Shown: piece by piece, positions 45,025 to 55,537 of the stretch
Layout: each line of letters starts with the position of its first letter
Numbering within the stretch: the stretch's first letter is position 1
NCBI GenBank assembly: GCA_001466705.2
Contig: LATX02000205.1
Location: 1 to 64,000 of the forward strand
DNA length: 64,000 nucleotides
From: Moniliophthora roreri
Lineage: Eukaryota > Basidiomycota > Agaricomycetes > Agaricales > Marasmiaceae
Direction: 5' to 3'
The notes under the pieces: model-generated
Told to the model about the DNA's origin: nothing
The model's input: the letters and a program-made list of their open reading frames with translations, nothing else
Databases searched by the model: none
Made by a program: the position numbers and the translations under genes

Positions 45025-46047
45025 ATGCGGTTTTCTCAAGAGCTTGTGGACGCGTTCATTGACTATTCCTCTAACGACACTGCTGCGCTGATGAATTTGT
45101 CGTTAATCTCGCGCTCATGGGCACCTCGCTCTCGAAAACACCTTTTCCGACGGCTGGAACTTATACCACACCAAATGGGGTTGCAGCGACCGCGAAGAAG
45201 TGGCACTGTAGAAACCATTGAGCACCACATCCAAAGATTCATCGAGTTATGCTCGCACTCAGAGTCTACCATACCAAATGCCGGCATAACATATCTTAAC
45301 CTCACACCGAGCGTTATTTCCCGTTCCAAAGACCAAGGTCAGAGGCAGAATGAAGCCTTTGTAAGGCTTCTAAAGTGGCTTCTCACTAGACCTTTGGATT
45401 CGGCAGAGAGGGGGGAAATTACAGGCAAAACATGCTTGACATATGCTCAGAAACTGTTCTGGAATGTTCAGCATCTCAGACTCGGGGGAATCCGTGCTGC
45501 TGAGAGCATGGCTGAGCTCAAGTAGCTCCTTCATCCTTCTGCTAGGCCAGCGTTCCCTCGAGTCAATTGCCTTGTCCTATCCAACTTGGATATTCGCTCT
45601 CGCAAAGCCCTCTCCGACATTCTTTCCTCCTTTCAATCCCTTGAACATTTATATGCTTTTATCCCATATCACCGGATCCCAATCATTCGACGTCCAGTCT
45701 CTTTTCCTCCATCACTCACACACATCACAGTTCACTGCATGATCCACCACCCACTGGACCCGGTTTTCTGTATCCTGGAATCCTGTACGACGCTACATTG
45801 CCTTGCCATTCAGTTCAGACTTCAGAGATGGGACGGTTTGACTTTGGCTCCATTTAACGGGTTTCTGGATTCAAGTGCATCGGTAAAAAATCACACTCTA
45901 AAGCACTGTGTGATTGACATCGGTGGTGTATGGTCAATGAGGGATATCAACTTCGCCAAAATCCCCCGTTGGACATTTGCGAGAGACGGAGATGATTATC
46001 TCGAAACGATTCGACATGGAGGCGTTGAAGAGAAGTGGCTGGGATAG
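45025..46047 (+). pseudogene. F-box-type protein with in-frame stop
   Basis: F-box proteins recruit substrates to SCF ubiquitin ligases. The N-terminus MRFSQELVDAFIDYSS...LSLISRSWAPRSRKHLFRRLEL is the Agaricomycete F-box pattern (LPxELIDxIIDxL, SLVSRxWxPRSRxxLF). Single exon. A TAG at 45523-45525 interrupts after AESMAELK, and the same frame resumes with LLHPSARPAFPRVNCL and runs to the TAG at 46045-46047 (EEKWLG). LRR-like hydrophobic spacing is seen after the stop (SLEHLYAFIPYH). A 32-base intron that would skip the stop shifts the frame and fails, so this is a nonsense allele (CAG to TAG is one step). If translated it would give a 166-residue truncated F-box protein. Confidence 0.65.
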
Positions 46048-47880
46048 ACAGAGCTTGACAGTACGGGAAGAATCGGAGGTTCACTGTGTCATAAAGAAAT
46101 GATCAAGGATGTTAAGCTCATGCTACCAAAATGCGATGCTAAAGGTTTTTTGAAGATGACCTGTAGCTATCACTGTTGGAACTGCAATTGAAATGCAAGT
46201 AGAACCCGAATACACGAATGATCTTACTGATTTGTATATTATAATCTGTCGCCGTACCCACTTGACTATAGCCACTGCATTGCCGGGAGAAAACCGGAGT
46301 AGTGCTACATACATGCAAACCCCCTAGTTCACCCGCCCCCCCCACGTACTTGTCGTCCCGCCTTCTAACTCTTAACCCTCCCATAAAGCACCTTTGCCGA
46401 CCCTTCTATCCCCGTCGTTCCTCAACCATGACCTATCCTCCTACATCAATCTCCCTGATCCCCAACTTCACTGTGCTATCCTCCGATCCAGTGTGTCTAT
46501 GAAAGGGTGAGGAAGGACCGAGAACTGAACAGAACGTAATTGATAGCAGTTACGTGGGTTTATTATATACGCTGTCCAGAAGTTGACTGAGCATGATTAT
46601 CCCATGGCCTATCTAATTCTTGACTCCGGTATTTGACCGTCTTCGTCTTCAGAGTTGGGTTGGTTGACTTGCGAGACTGGATTGTGCGGAATGAGAATTG
46701 GTTCTGGGAAGAGTCGTTACTGACGAGGTAACGGAATTGATTAACGCGTAGCTCACCTTGATCCTCTTTGTGTTCAATAACCGCTAGGCTTGCTCATTGA
46801 CTGTAAAGTTCATCTTCGCGAGGTCTACTCTCCAGAGTTGATATAATTCAAGACACGTTAGTGCTAGATAATATGCCGAATAGACATTATGTACCTCAGG
46901 GATAGAGATCTGCATCTATTCCAGTTGTCTTGAGGCAGCTGCAGAGCGGGAGAGGAAGGGACAGGAATAAGAACTGAAAAACTGAGGAAAACGTGTTGCC
47001 ACGTTGTTGGGGTTCTTTACACGTGTTCTGCGCACGGACCACCAGTCCCCCTATCAGCGACCACCAACATCGCCCTGATTGCCTACTATTGTCGTCGCTC
47101 TTAAAACAAGCTGTTCTATTCTTCGCCCCGCCTGACGCTGGGATAGAAGGCATCCAAGTGCGAGGCTTACGAGTGATTTCAAAAAAGTATGACCTCGAAA
47201 CCATCCATATCGGCATCAGCAGCAGTCTGATTGATCTATTACGGGCAAAATGGCACATATATGCTGGACCAATTCAACTCGGCTCATCAATAGATTAATG
47301 GCACAATCGGTCAGATTCTCTTGCTCCTCCATTAGACGCGATGACTTCTAGCATGATTATAGTGTGTCCAGTATAACTCAGTGGTACTTAGGGTGTACAT
47401 TCACTCGGCACCTTGGGATCCTTTTGGACGCCGAGTTCAGCCCGCTACTAAAACGTGTACGTATATTACTACGGAATATTCATCACCCTCATGATACTCA
47501 TTCACAGTTTACGCGCAGGGATATTCATTTCGAGTCTGAATTGAATCAATGGACTAATCGCCTCGACACTTTTTGTACCTAAAAGCTCCGAAATATCTGA
47601 ACTTCGCGCGCTGTCATATTTTGAAGCATCGCAGAGTCAACAGTTAGTTCCAGACAGCACCAGGAGTATATGCAGTAATAGCCTTATTGTGTACAAATCA
47701 TGTACTACGGTAATCGACGTTTCCTCTATCGTCTCATTGTGGCCATTGTAGTGCTATCAATTGATGATGTCTTCATATTCTCATGGACAATAGACACCTC
47801 GAATAAAGGCCACGGTACTGCCAAGACATACTTATGATATAAAGTGTCGCGGGATCAGTCAGGGATCCTTGTCTACTAAA
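46048..47880. other. intergenic with isolated exon-like fragments
   Basis: No complete gene. Minus-strand MQISIPE followed by a gtacat donor near 46912 sits downstream of the motif copy at 47030 and could start a short minus-strand transcript. Plus-strand frames 46993-47298 and 47364-47582 show no recognised motif. Confidence 0.35.
47030..47041 (-). promoter_or_regulatory. recurrent 12-mer, exact, with composite
   Basis: Minus strand reads TGGTCCGTGCGCAGAACACG, then TGTAAAG, then CAACACGTTTTCCTC and a pyrimidine-rich run of about 60 bases. Confidence 0.5.
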
Positions 47881-49347
47881 ATGCCACAAAGTCGCTCTGG
47901 TTGCATTCTCCCACCCGAGCTCATCGCCAACATCGTTGGCTTTGCGTCAAACACCACAAAAGTTGCACCAATTGCGGACGAGGTATGTTCAAGTCCGTGA
48001 TGAAATGAGAATGTTGTCTCTTATTAGGTCAACAGGACGATGAGCGCCTGGATACGCGCCAAATACGATCGCTATCTGCACTCAGCCTCGTTTCCCAAAC
48101 TTGGCTACACGCATGCCGCAGAAACTTTCGACATTGCCGTTTCGTCTTCGATTTCAACCGACCCCAAAGCATCTCCAAGTTCCTCGATCTTTTGCGAGGT
48201 CGAGATGATCTGCCCAACTTACCACATATTCTATCGTTTCTGTTGCGCATAAAGGTACAGTTTTGTGTCGCTTCCCCAGACACAAGCTACTATCCACAGC
48301 ATATATTTATCTTCCTCCATGAACTCAGCAAGAGAAAGGACTTCTTTCGACCCATAGAATTCGACGTTTGTAATGGTGGTATTGTACTAGAGAGTCTTTA
48401 TCACAGAGTCGCAGAGCAACAAATGCTCTACCACCCCAACCTCATCCCCGCACTCTCTCAAACATTCCGCACGACTACACGGCTCACGTATGGAGAATTC
48501 TTCGCAGAATGTTTCTCCAACCTCGTCCACTTCATTTGCTCCTTTGAAAATCTCGAAGAGGTTGATTTGAAATGTAGGTTTGCCCGTTGGTTAGCCAACG
48601 ACAGTCTTCGCATCTACCGTATACCACAAAACTTGCGCACACTACACTTTGATATCAAGTGCTTTTGCGACAACAGCCGCGGCATTTTTATTGATTGGCT
48701 CCAATCCCATCCTCCCTTGCCCAACATGCGCCACCTATCATTTTTGTCCACATCACAATCGCACCGCGCAGTTACTCAGGCCTTGCTCAATGTTTGCCCT
48801 CAATTGGATACGCTACTTATATCGTTTGCGGTCGAAGATGCACAACCTGGCGGTGAGCATTACCCATGTTCAGATTCAACTTTCCGCAACTGACAATTTG
48901 ACAGATGTAATAGATCTCACCTCACAGAAGCAGCTCCGTCGGCTTTGTTTCCAAGTGCCGCCATTCGATTATTCAGACCGAGAGCATGCCATGGATACAG
49001 TTTTGCGTATTGTGCGAACAGCCACTCCGTCTCTTGACTGTCTCGAGCTGCGGCTTGACGCTAGCAGTTTCTGTGAAGAAACAATGCAACACTGGAAAAC
49101 GTGTGGCACGGCCGTGTTCGCTCTATCGCAATATGTCGTTATGAAGCTACGTATTGTGTATCGAGAAAATCCGCAGGGAATGGGAGGGAATGACATTCGG
49201 GAGGATGTCATTCGGAGATTCCAGAAGTTGTTCGTGGATCCGTCAATTCATTCCAGAATATTGGTTTGCACAGAAAAAATTGGGGAATGGTGGTATCTGA
49301 AACAGGAATGGAAATACTTTGTGGATCCTCATCAACACATTTCATAG
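47881..49347 (+). CDS. F-box/LRR-type protein
   Basis: Likely SCF ubiquitin-ligase adaptor. Three exons. Exon 1 MPQSRSGCILPPELIANIVG begins the F-box and ends APIADE at a gtatgt donor. Using the acceptor at GTCAACAG (about 48035) the frame continues DDERLDTRQIRSLSALSLVS QTW (the F-box core, SLVSQTWLHACRRNFRHCRF) into a long leucine-rich body (FENLEEVDLKCRF, IPQNLRTLHFDIKCF, LLNVCPQLDTLLISF). A gtgagc intron (about 48853-48904) joins AQPG to DVIDLTSQKQLRRLCFQV, and the protein ends FVDPHQHIS with TAG at 49345-49347. About 450 residues, intact. Neighbour of the broken F-box gene, in line with the large clustered F-box sets of these fungi. Confidence 0.75.
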
Positions 49348-50408
49348 TAGGTATCGGTCAAAGGGAGGTAGAATAACTACTCTTATTCGCTTTTGTAGAT
49401 TCAGTATGTACGAAAATGCAATGACAACTCACAATAACCTCGATAGTGGATATGAATCATGCAAGCAATCCTTTGAGTGGAATCAATTCACCCGAGTTCC
49501 ACAGAATGAGTCTGGTTGAGGTGAATGAAACTCCGTGTCGCGTTGCAGCAAGACGCAAGACCACGAAGCTATGTAATGATAATCAGTATCCCAAACGAGT
49601 TCCAATGCGGACCACATAGAGTACAGGCTATGCCGATTGCGAGAACGACATCAGATAGACAGAATGTCATGTAGAAAAGATATAAGCATTAGGAGGTCAG
49701 TCAGTCAGAACGAGAAGTAGTCTCCTGCCTGTGTCTCGGACATTGTTACATTGTTTGGTCAGTGGTGAATAGCCCCAGGGCATTTTATGTATTAATGAGC
49801 ATCGGGTATAGATTAAAGGTGTGTTATCGGTCTTCCGGTCAAGAATGAGAATGGGAAGCTAGGATGAAATAGTGACGACGAAGGAACGAATATACCATTT
49901 TCGTCCCCCTTGAATCCTGTGCTCTCCCCTCCCCATATGTTTGAACGAGTACGGGAAACGACGAATATTGTATTACGCATAGGGAGCGATAAGATACAAG
50001 TGGGGTCAACCCTGCCTACGTATCTCATGAAATGCTGGGGAAGAAGGAGAACGAGTATGGGTGTGTAGGTGCGATGCAAAGGTAACGCGGGCGCGTTCCA
50101 TACATAGCACCGATGGCATGGAACAACGCAGAGCAAAGTCTAGTTAGCTCAGATGCAGAAACATGAATGATGTGAGTGTACCTTATATCCCCCCTCTTTC
50201 AATGCCTCGCCTCTTTCGTCCCCCACACCCTCCGTCCTCATCTAAGCTCACTCCCACCCTTTCCTACATCCTTCGTGTGGTGCCATGCTTGCAGTTGCAG
50301 CCCGGGATTGTATCCTCCGTGTGGCGAAGAATCCTGAATACGCCTCGTTGGAGCTGGAGCCGCAGGAATACTGTCTCATACCGCAGGATGAGCCCTCCAT
50401 CGACTTCA
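49348..50408. other. intergenic, similar to the 29.4 kb flank
   Basis: No gene recognised. Repeats of the 29.4-29.6 kb spacer (GGAGAACGAGTATGGG, TCTAGTTAGCTCAGATGCAG) are seen near 50.05-50.16 kb. Confidence 0.4.
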
Positions 50409-50823
50409 TCATGATGCCTGGACAAGTGTTTGTCGGTTCGGTTTGAAGGATAACCGTTGAGCGCTCAGGGATGGAAGATCGAGGTAATGAGACCAATAAG
50501 ACCTGCACAGCTTAATGCTGTAGCTCTTCAGGGTCGCGCTGTTGCCGGTCCAACCTAAGTTGAAGAATTCAGTCTGAATGCGAGCTCTCGAGTTCTCGTC
50601 TGGAGAAGGATGCTTTACAAGCAAGATTTTAGGGTCGAGGGAGTTGGGAAAAGCAATGTGTGACTCACCAGTCCAAAACGCTCCAATTTTGGCTTCCTGT
50701 TTACTTGTTCGTATACGATGTCACTATAAAAGGCCCGCGATGGTAAGGTTCTGGTCGCTCCATTAGCACCATAGAATGAGTAATCTGGTTTAAGAAAGAG
50801 AAACTCACTTTTGAGTGATCCAT
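50409..50823 (-). CDS. hypothetical minus-strand gene (locus 2 of a duplicated pair)
   Basis: Tentative three-exon gene. ATG 50823 gives MDHSK and a gtgagt donor; the next exon reads RTLPSRAFYSDIVYEQVNRK and ends at another gtgagt donor; the last exon contains FFNLGWTGNSATLK and stops with TGA at 50409-50411. The frame between exons 2 and 3 does not join cleanly with the splice sites I can see. The second exon and second intron resemble the locus at 29.9-30.4 kb. Product unknown. Confidence 0.3.
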
Positions 50824-50950
50824 CCTACACCTGAATCATTTGTCTAGGGTATGGCGGGGATCCTCAAGGGCTGAAGCAACAAGACGACGAAAGTGGGAAG
50901 AAGCGGAGAAAAACGTGTTTGCGGAGGCTCGGTACCGGACACGTGGCTGT

Positions 50951-50962
50951 ACGCACGGACCA
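50951..50962 (-). promoter_or_regulatory. recurrent 12-mer, 11/12, with composite
   Basis: Plus strand ACGCACGGACCA. Minus strand continues GCCACGTGTCCGG, then AACACGTTTTTCTCCGC and a CT-rich leader to the ATG at 50823, the clearest promoter-like spacing of the set. Confidence 0.55.
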
Positions 50963-51185
50963 CACCTACTCTTCGTCTTTTCGTCCACGTCGCTTGACCT
51001 GGTCTGGCTATGGTCGACCTGATACTGCACGTTCGAACTACAGTGGACGCTAGTATTTGTGCTCGTGATCAACATTTTGCACCCCTCACAGCCATGACTC
51101 CTAGTAGACACTTAGGGTAACGATGTTTAAGTTCACCTAAACAGTAACGCCGACCTATGAAATTTAGCGCTTCATTTCTACTGCC
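50963..51185. other. spacer
   Basis: No feature recognised. Confidence 0.4.
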
Positions 51186-51276
51186 GCATTAATGGGGCAC
51201 TGGCAACCAGCATCGTTGCCATGTGCGTTCGATTCATCCGCATCGACCCACCGGAGCTTCGAACCCCCATAATGCC
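51186..51276 (+). pseudogene. degenerate tRNA-like sequence (Gly GCC-like)
   Basis: Begins GCATTAATGGGGCACTGG, nearly the same 5' half as the tRNA-like gene at 29029, and ends ATAATGCC, pairing 6 of 7 in the acceptor stem. The loop TTGCCAT gives a Gly GCC anticodon, but the T arm (GGAGC/CCCCC) and anticodon stem have mismatches. Five T follow about 20 bases downstream. Most likely a tRNA relic. Confidence 0.45.
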
Positions 51277-52243
51277 TTCATATTTGATTGAATATGTTTT
51301 TATTTCTTTCCCGATCAATTTGCTTACCTCCACGGTTCGAACAAACGCTTTGTGAAATGCATTAGCTACATCTCGGATCTGCTGGTGAAAGCTCGTAGAA
51401 TGTATGTGATGTCGTCGTCTCTGTTCCCTTGCATTATTCTGTGAACTTCTCATTTGACTCCCGATTATGACTGTAGGTTTCTCAGTCTCCCTTCACCTCA
51501 TCACACGTCTGATTTTCATGACCTTCTTATCAAACTACCAGTGCGGGTCCTCTCTAAGCTGCATGTAGAAGCATGAAAATGAGAATTTACCCATCTACAG
51601 AGTTGTTAAGTGGATTTCGGATGTGTACGGAGAGGCAGCTCTGGGAGGTTGTGCAAGCGCCCAGATGGTCCGTGCACGGAATGACTGCATTCACATGGCA
51701 CGTAAAAAGCTGCTTCCAGCTTTCATCTTCTTTCCCTTCCCCCGTAGAAGACGATGTCCAGGTGTACTTTTGAGGTATATCCAATGAATAATCTTTACTT
51801 GTGATACTGATCTATCTTCTATAATGTCACTTTGAGCCGTTATGGTCTATTTGTAGCCTTCAACACGGTTTATATGGAATCTTCGCACGAATCTGTTCCG
51901 GCACTCGTCGAAGATTGCTTACTGGGAACTTCTTGTCTAATGCTATGACTTCACCATTGTGAAGCTGTGTGCCGACCCAAGACTCCAATGAGAAAAGACA
52001 ATAGCAAGCCAGAATACACTAGGAATGACTCCAAAAGCTTGTCTTCTTCACCCGAGTCGAGACAATGTGCATTACAACATCCGTGATTTGCTAGCCAACT
52101 TTCAAAGTGGAAAGAGAGCTGTGAGACTGTGAAAGGCCGCTCAATGCGCGTGGTCTTGATGGAGTACTGCATGTATTTCAATTCTTAGGCTGCAGTGTGC
52201 ACAATAGTCCAGGCTTATCTGATAACGTCAATCCCAGGGTGCC
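51277..52243. other. intergenic, nothing firm
   Basis: A minus-strand frame at 51951-52181 contains a membrane-like LLLSFLIGVLG but no known family. The twelve bases at 51666-51677 (TGGTCCGTGCAC) are an inverted copy of the recurrent motif. Confidence 0.35.
51666..51677 (+). promoter_or_regulatory. recurrent 12-mer, 11/12, opposite orientation
   Basis: Plus strand reads TGGTCCGTGCAC, then GGCACGTAAAAAG and a TTCTTTCCCTTCCCCC tract, the same order as the minus-strand copies but pointing right. Confidence 0.45.
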
Positions 52244-52942
52244 CTACATAGATACGTCAGAATATCCATGAATATCCAAGTCAGTAAAAGTCACAGTGAG
52301 ATTAAGAAAATTATCGTACTGATCAGTATGTGAATACCATTTATCTGCATCATCCAAAAGATCAATTGTGTATTGAATACCTTTATGCATTTGGATTGGG
52401 TGGTACCTGGCACTAGCCTTAGAATTCAAGGCCTCATGCACTGCGCGACGCATGGAGCACCATCTGTTAGCAATTGAATGTGAAGACTCAGATTGAAAGG
52501 TAGAGTAGGACAGACCTATGTATTGCCATGATCTATCGATACTATATTTAAACCGCCTGTCAGGTAGTTTTCAACGGGCATTCGAGGTCACTCAGAGTAA
52601 TTGGCTGCACGATGATCGAGTATATCTGCAGCTACCCGCTCCAAATTCAACACAATAATGTTCTGGTTGAATAGTAGAAAGTAAATGATGTCACCTAGCT
52701 GGTTGGGTTTGAAAATGAGAGTTATGACTTAGTAGGATGGGACTGTTACTATGCACCGTATTTCCCCCCCCCCCCCCCCCCCCCCCCCCCAATTTAACAA
52801 GTGTGTTCCACAGTTGATTGCTGTCTATCTGAAAAATACTGCCTACAAACGGGTAGCCTTTTGGACCAGGCGGCAGATAGATTATCAATGCACAGACTGA
52901 TAGTAGTACATAGCCAAGAGATGCCATTGTGATGACAGTCAT
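52244..52942 (-). pseudogene. truncated cytochrome P450 (copy 3)
   Basis: 5' part of a P450 closely related to copy 1, including its promoter: TATATAAAAG near 53040-53049 and a 5'UTR intron-like stretch. ATG 52942 opens MTVITMASLGYVLLSVCALI; the hinge LPPGPKGYPFVGSIFQID and the LFNQNIIVLN exon are kept. A 27-base homopolymer (GGG... on the minus strand, 52764-52790) replaces the codons that read WKREYG in copy 1. A TGA follows NYSE where copy 1 has an Arg codon (CGA to TGA), near 52597. Similarity stops at about 52244, at the intron before FTSSE, so the catalytic half is absent. Confidence 0.85.
52764..52790. repeat. poly-C tract (27 C)
   Basis: Homopolymer inside the former first exon border of the P450 pseudogene. 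Confidence 0.9.
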
Positions 52943-53858
52943 TGATGTTCTAAGATGTTGATTAAATACAGCAGCAACACATGGATGCAAAACATACCGA
53001 ATGTCAAAGCACTAGGTACTAGATGATTTTCTGAGCCATCTTTTATATACCCGACTAGGGGTGGCCATCTGACCATTGACATGGGATCTACTAATTCACA
53101 GATAGCAACTCGGGAGCAGACATATGATCTGAGCAGGATCCGTTCTGATATCCTACCAAGTTCAAAACCTTCTAAAAGCTGCTTGCAGGAGAACATCCTT
53201 TGAAGAAACTAAATGAGTGAGGGTGAAGTGAGTAGGGTCAATGTCGTGGTCAAATTTGAAAGGGAGTTGCTAATAGGCACATGTGAATTCAGTCTGTGCA
53301 TGGGATCTTGTGATAGTGACACAAGGTACATAAAAGTAGGGCTCGTTACCATACCTGTACATCGCCGTCTATACGGGGTCATATATACGGTTACAGAACT
53401 GTACCGTAGCCCAGTGAAGAGAAGAAAGGTATAGTATGGTTTACGACTGTAATATGGTCTGAGTAGGTGTTTAATGTGGCGATGGCTTCCAAGTTAGAAA
53501 AAATTGCCCTCACATGACTTCTTCAACGTCACTTTGGTTCCTTTCACATCATCCAAGCGTAGTTACCTCTTTCTTCACTGCCATTAGCACTGGTCACAAA
53601 AAGTCATTACTCACCTTCTGGGGCCTTCATTGATTAGATTGGGAATTTTGAGCAAGGGAGAAATGGGTTATTGGAGTGATGAAAGTGAGCCACTGGTTTT
53701 TCACATGTGTACCTATACTAATAACCCTTGGTGGTCTTCAATAACAACCATGTTCAATAGGAAGCCTTTCAGACAATCATCACACAAAATGACAAGTCGG
53801 CATACCCCCAGGATAACACTGAAGACTTGTGAACACCCCCATATACCTAGGGGTCTCT
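52943..53858. other. P450 copy 3 promoter and CpG-poor spacer
   Basis: 52943-53196 aligns with the 5' flank of P450 copy 1 (about 5500-5998). Beyond that nothing is recognised; CpG becomes scarce. Confidence 0.5.
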
Positions 53859-54106
53859 GGTTATGGGGGTTATGGCCAAGGTGGAGGGGTAGTTATATCA
53901 CCTGTGATTTGTAATAACTTTCTGCCAACTCATTATGAAGTTGGTGATTCAACACGACGAGTAAGTGGGGTTCTTGTCAGGTTAGTGGGAAATCATAACC
54001 AGTTATGGTAAGTTTTGATAAGTGACAGTGGTTATGGCTGGTTTGGGTGGTTATAGTAAGTCAGGGCAGTTATCACTGATTAGTGGTGTCATAACCCCCC
54101 ATAACC
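53859..54106. mobile_element. possible MITE, inverted ends rich in GGTTATGG
   Basis: Left end GGTTATGGGGGTTATGG (53859-53875) matches the reverse complement of the right end CATAACCCCCCATAACC region (54089-54106) with one extra G. Internal GGTTAT repeats. No coding capacity. Related CCATAACCACCCTTAACCAC sequence occurs near 63060. Confidence 0.35.
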
Positions 54107-54938
54107 CCCCATCACCAGTTATGAGCAGCACAGTGAGTCAACTATAGATGTGAGCCACCTACATGTGACCTGTTGCTCTCAAATCAGGCTTGTAAAAAAT
54201 AATTGATCCAAAAAGTATATTAACACCTATCTACACACAAACAAGACAAAATACATAGTCATTCATAACCATATAGTGACCCAATTATCTTAGATATACC
54301 ATATGTGCCAATGATCCTGAGGGGAGCCCTAAAAGTTGCTGTATCAATGAGAAGTTTGTGAATAGGACATATGAAATTTTACCTGCCATGGTCACTAAGA
54401 CTTATTGTGGGCCTTGATATACTGCAAGTCATCAGGAAGAGTCTTGCAAGGTAAAGTAAAAGAACATACCAGTTTCTCCTCATGAGCTTGGTGTCTTCAT
54501 AATGATTATGTCTTCAATAAGGCTCTGTATTGGATTATTCATGAGCTGATTCAGTGTATGTATGTGCATATATTAATATGACTTACTAGTAGTTGAGGTT
54601 GTGTTGTGAGATCCAGTGTGATATGATAGTGAGGAAGCATCAACTTGTAATGTCAGGTGGTTGGTATACACTGGAGTTGATGGTTTATTGAGATGACCAA
54701 GGTCAAGATATAGCTGAGGGAAACAGTCAGAATTGGCTCATGTGATGAGTAGCAACAATATACTGAAACTACTCAGACTCATTGTTGGCTACCCAAATAT
54801 TGGAACCCAGAGTCAGTGATGAGGCTGACACAACATGTCAAGAGCTTAGATACTCACATGGCACAACAAAAGACTGTATGGATGGTTGGACAGACACAAG
54901 CACATTGATTTGGTGTGCTGTCGCATATGATAATGTGC
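54107..54938. other. CpG-poor repeat-like spacer
   Basis: No gene recognised up to the retrotransposon target site. Confidence 0.4.
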
Positions 54939-54943
54939 CTTTG

Positions 54944-55524
54944 TGTTACATTACTTGCGCAGCAACGACAACTTCTCAACACTACTATGACGTAGCAGCG
55001 TTAAGTTTCAAAAAGGTTCAAGTTTGAGTTCACTTAGCTTTTGCTAAGGTTTAGAGAGTACAGTCGAGGTGAGCAAGATAGAATGAATTAACTAGGTCAA
55101 GCTGAGGTAGCTTAGACCTAGAGACTATCTACTTATACAACGATTGTAGCTATCAATTTGGATACAAACTGCTAAGTCGACATTGTTGTTTAGTAAACAA
55201 GTAGAAAGCAATGGAACATGAAAGAATGTCGATGAAATCATAAGAAAGGAATATGACATCATAAGCAATGTCAGAGAAGATGTCATATAGAAAGAAACAG
55301 AAGTGAATAGAATAGTGAAGTCATAATGATGTCATCATAACTCCTTAAATATGAAAAGGGAACATAGATGGAAATGGGAACTAGGAAGGTGTATATGTCC
55401 AGATGTCAATGAGAAGCATAGGTAAGCACTGAATGGTGCTTAAGAGACAAAAGTAGAAATGGAAAGAAAATAAAGTCTGTGACATAAAGAAGAAAAATTA
55501 ATGTCTTCGGGATCAACTGTAACA
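54944..55524 (-). repeat. 3' LTR (581 bp)
   Basis: Direct repeat of 62041-62621, differing at roughly twenty sites, nearly all transitions and many at CpG (for example TTGCGCAGCAACGACA here versus TTGCACAGCAATGACA there). Confidence 0.95.
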
Positions 55525-55527
55525 ATA

Positions 55528-55537
55528 CTCCCTTTTT
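55528..55537 (-). other. polypurine tract
   Basis: Minus strand AAAAAGGGAG, four bases inside the 3' LTR; priming site for second-strand synthesis. Confidence 0.75.

Noticed and set aside
51578..51776. 66-codon plus-strand frame around the inverted motif copy
   Set aside because: No family resemblance; the motif composite explains the pyrimidine-rich part.
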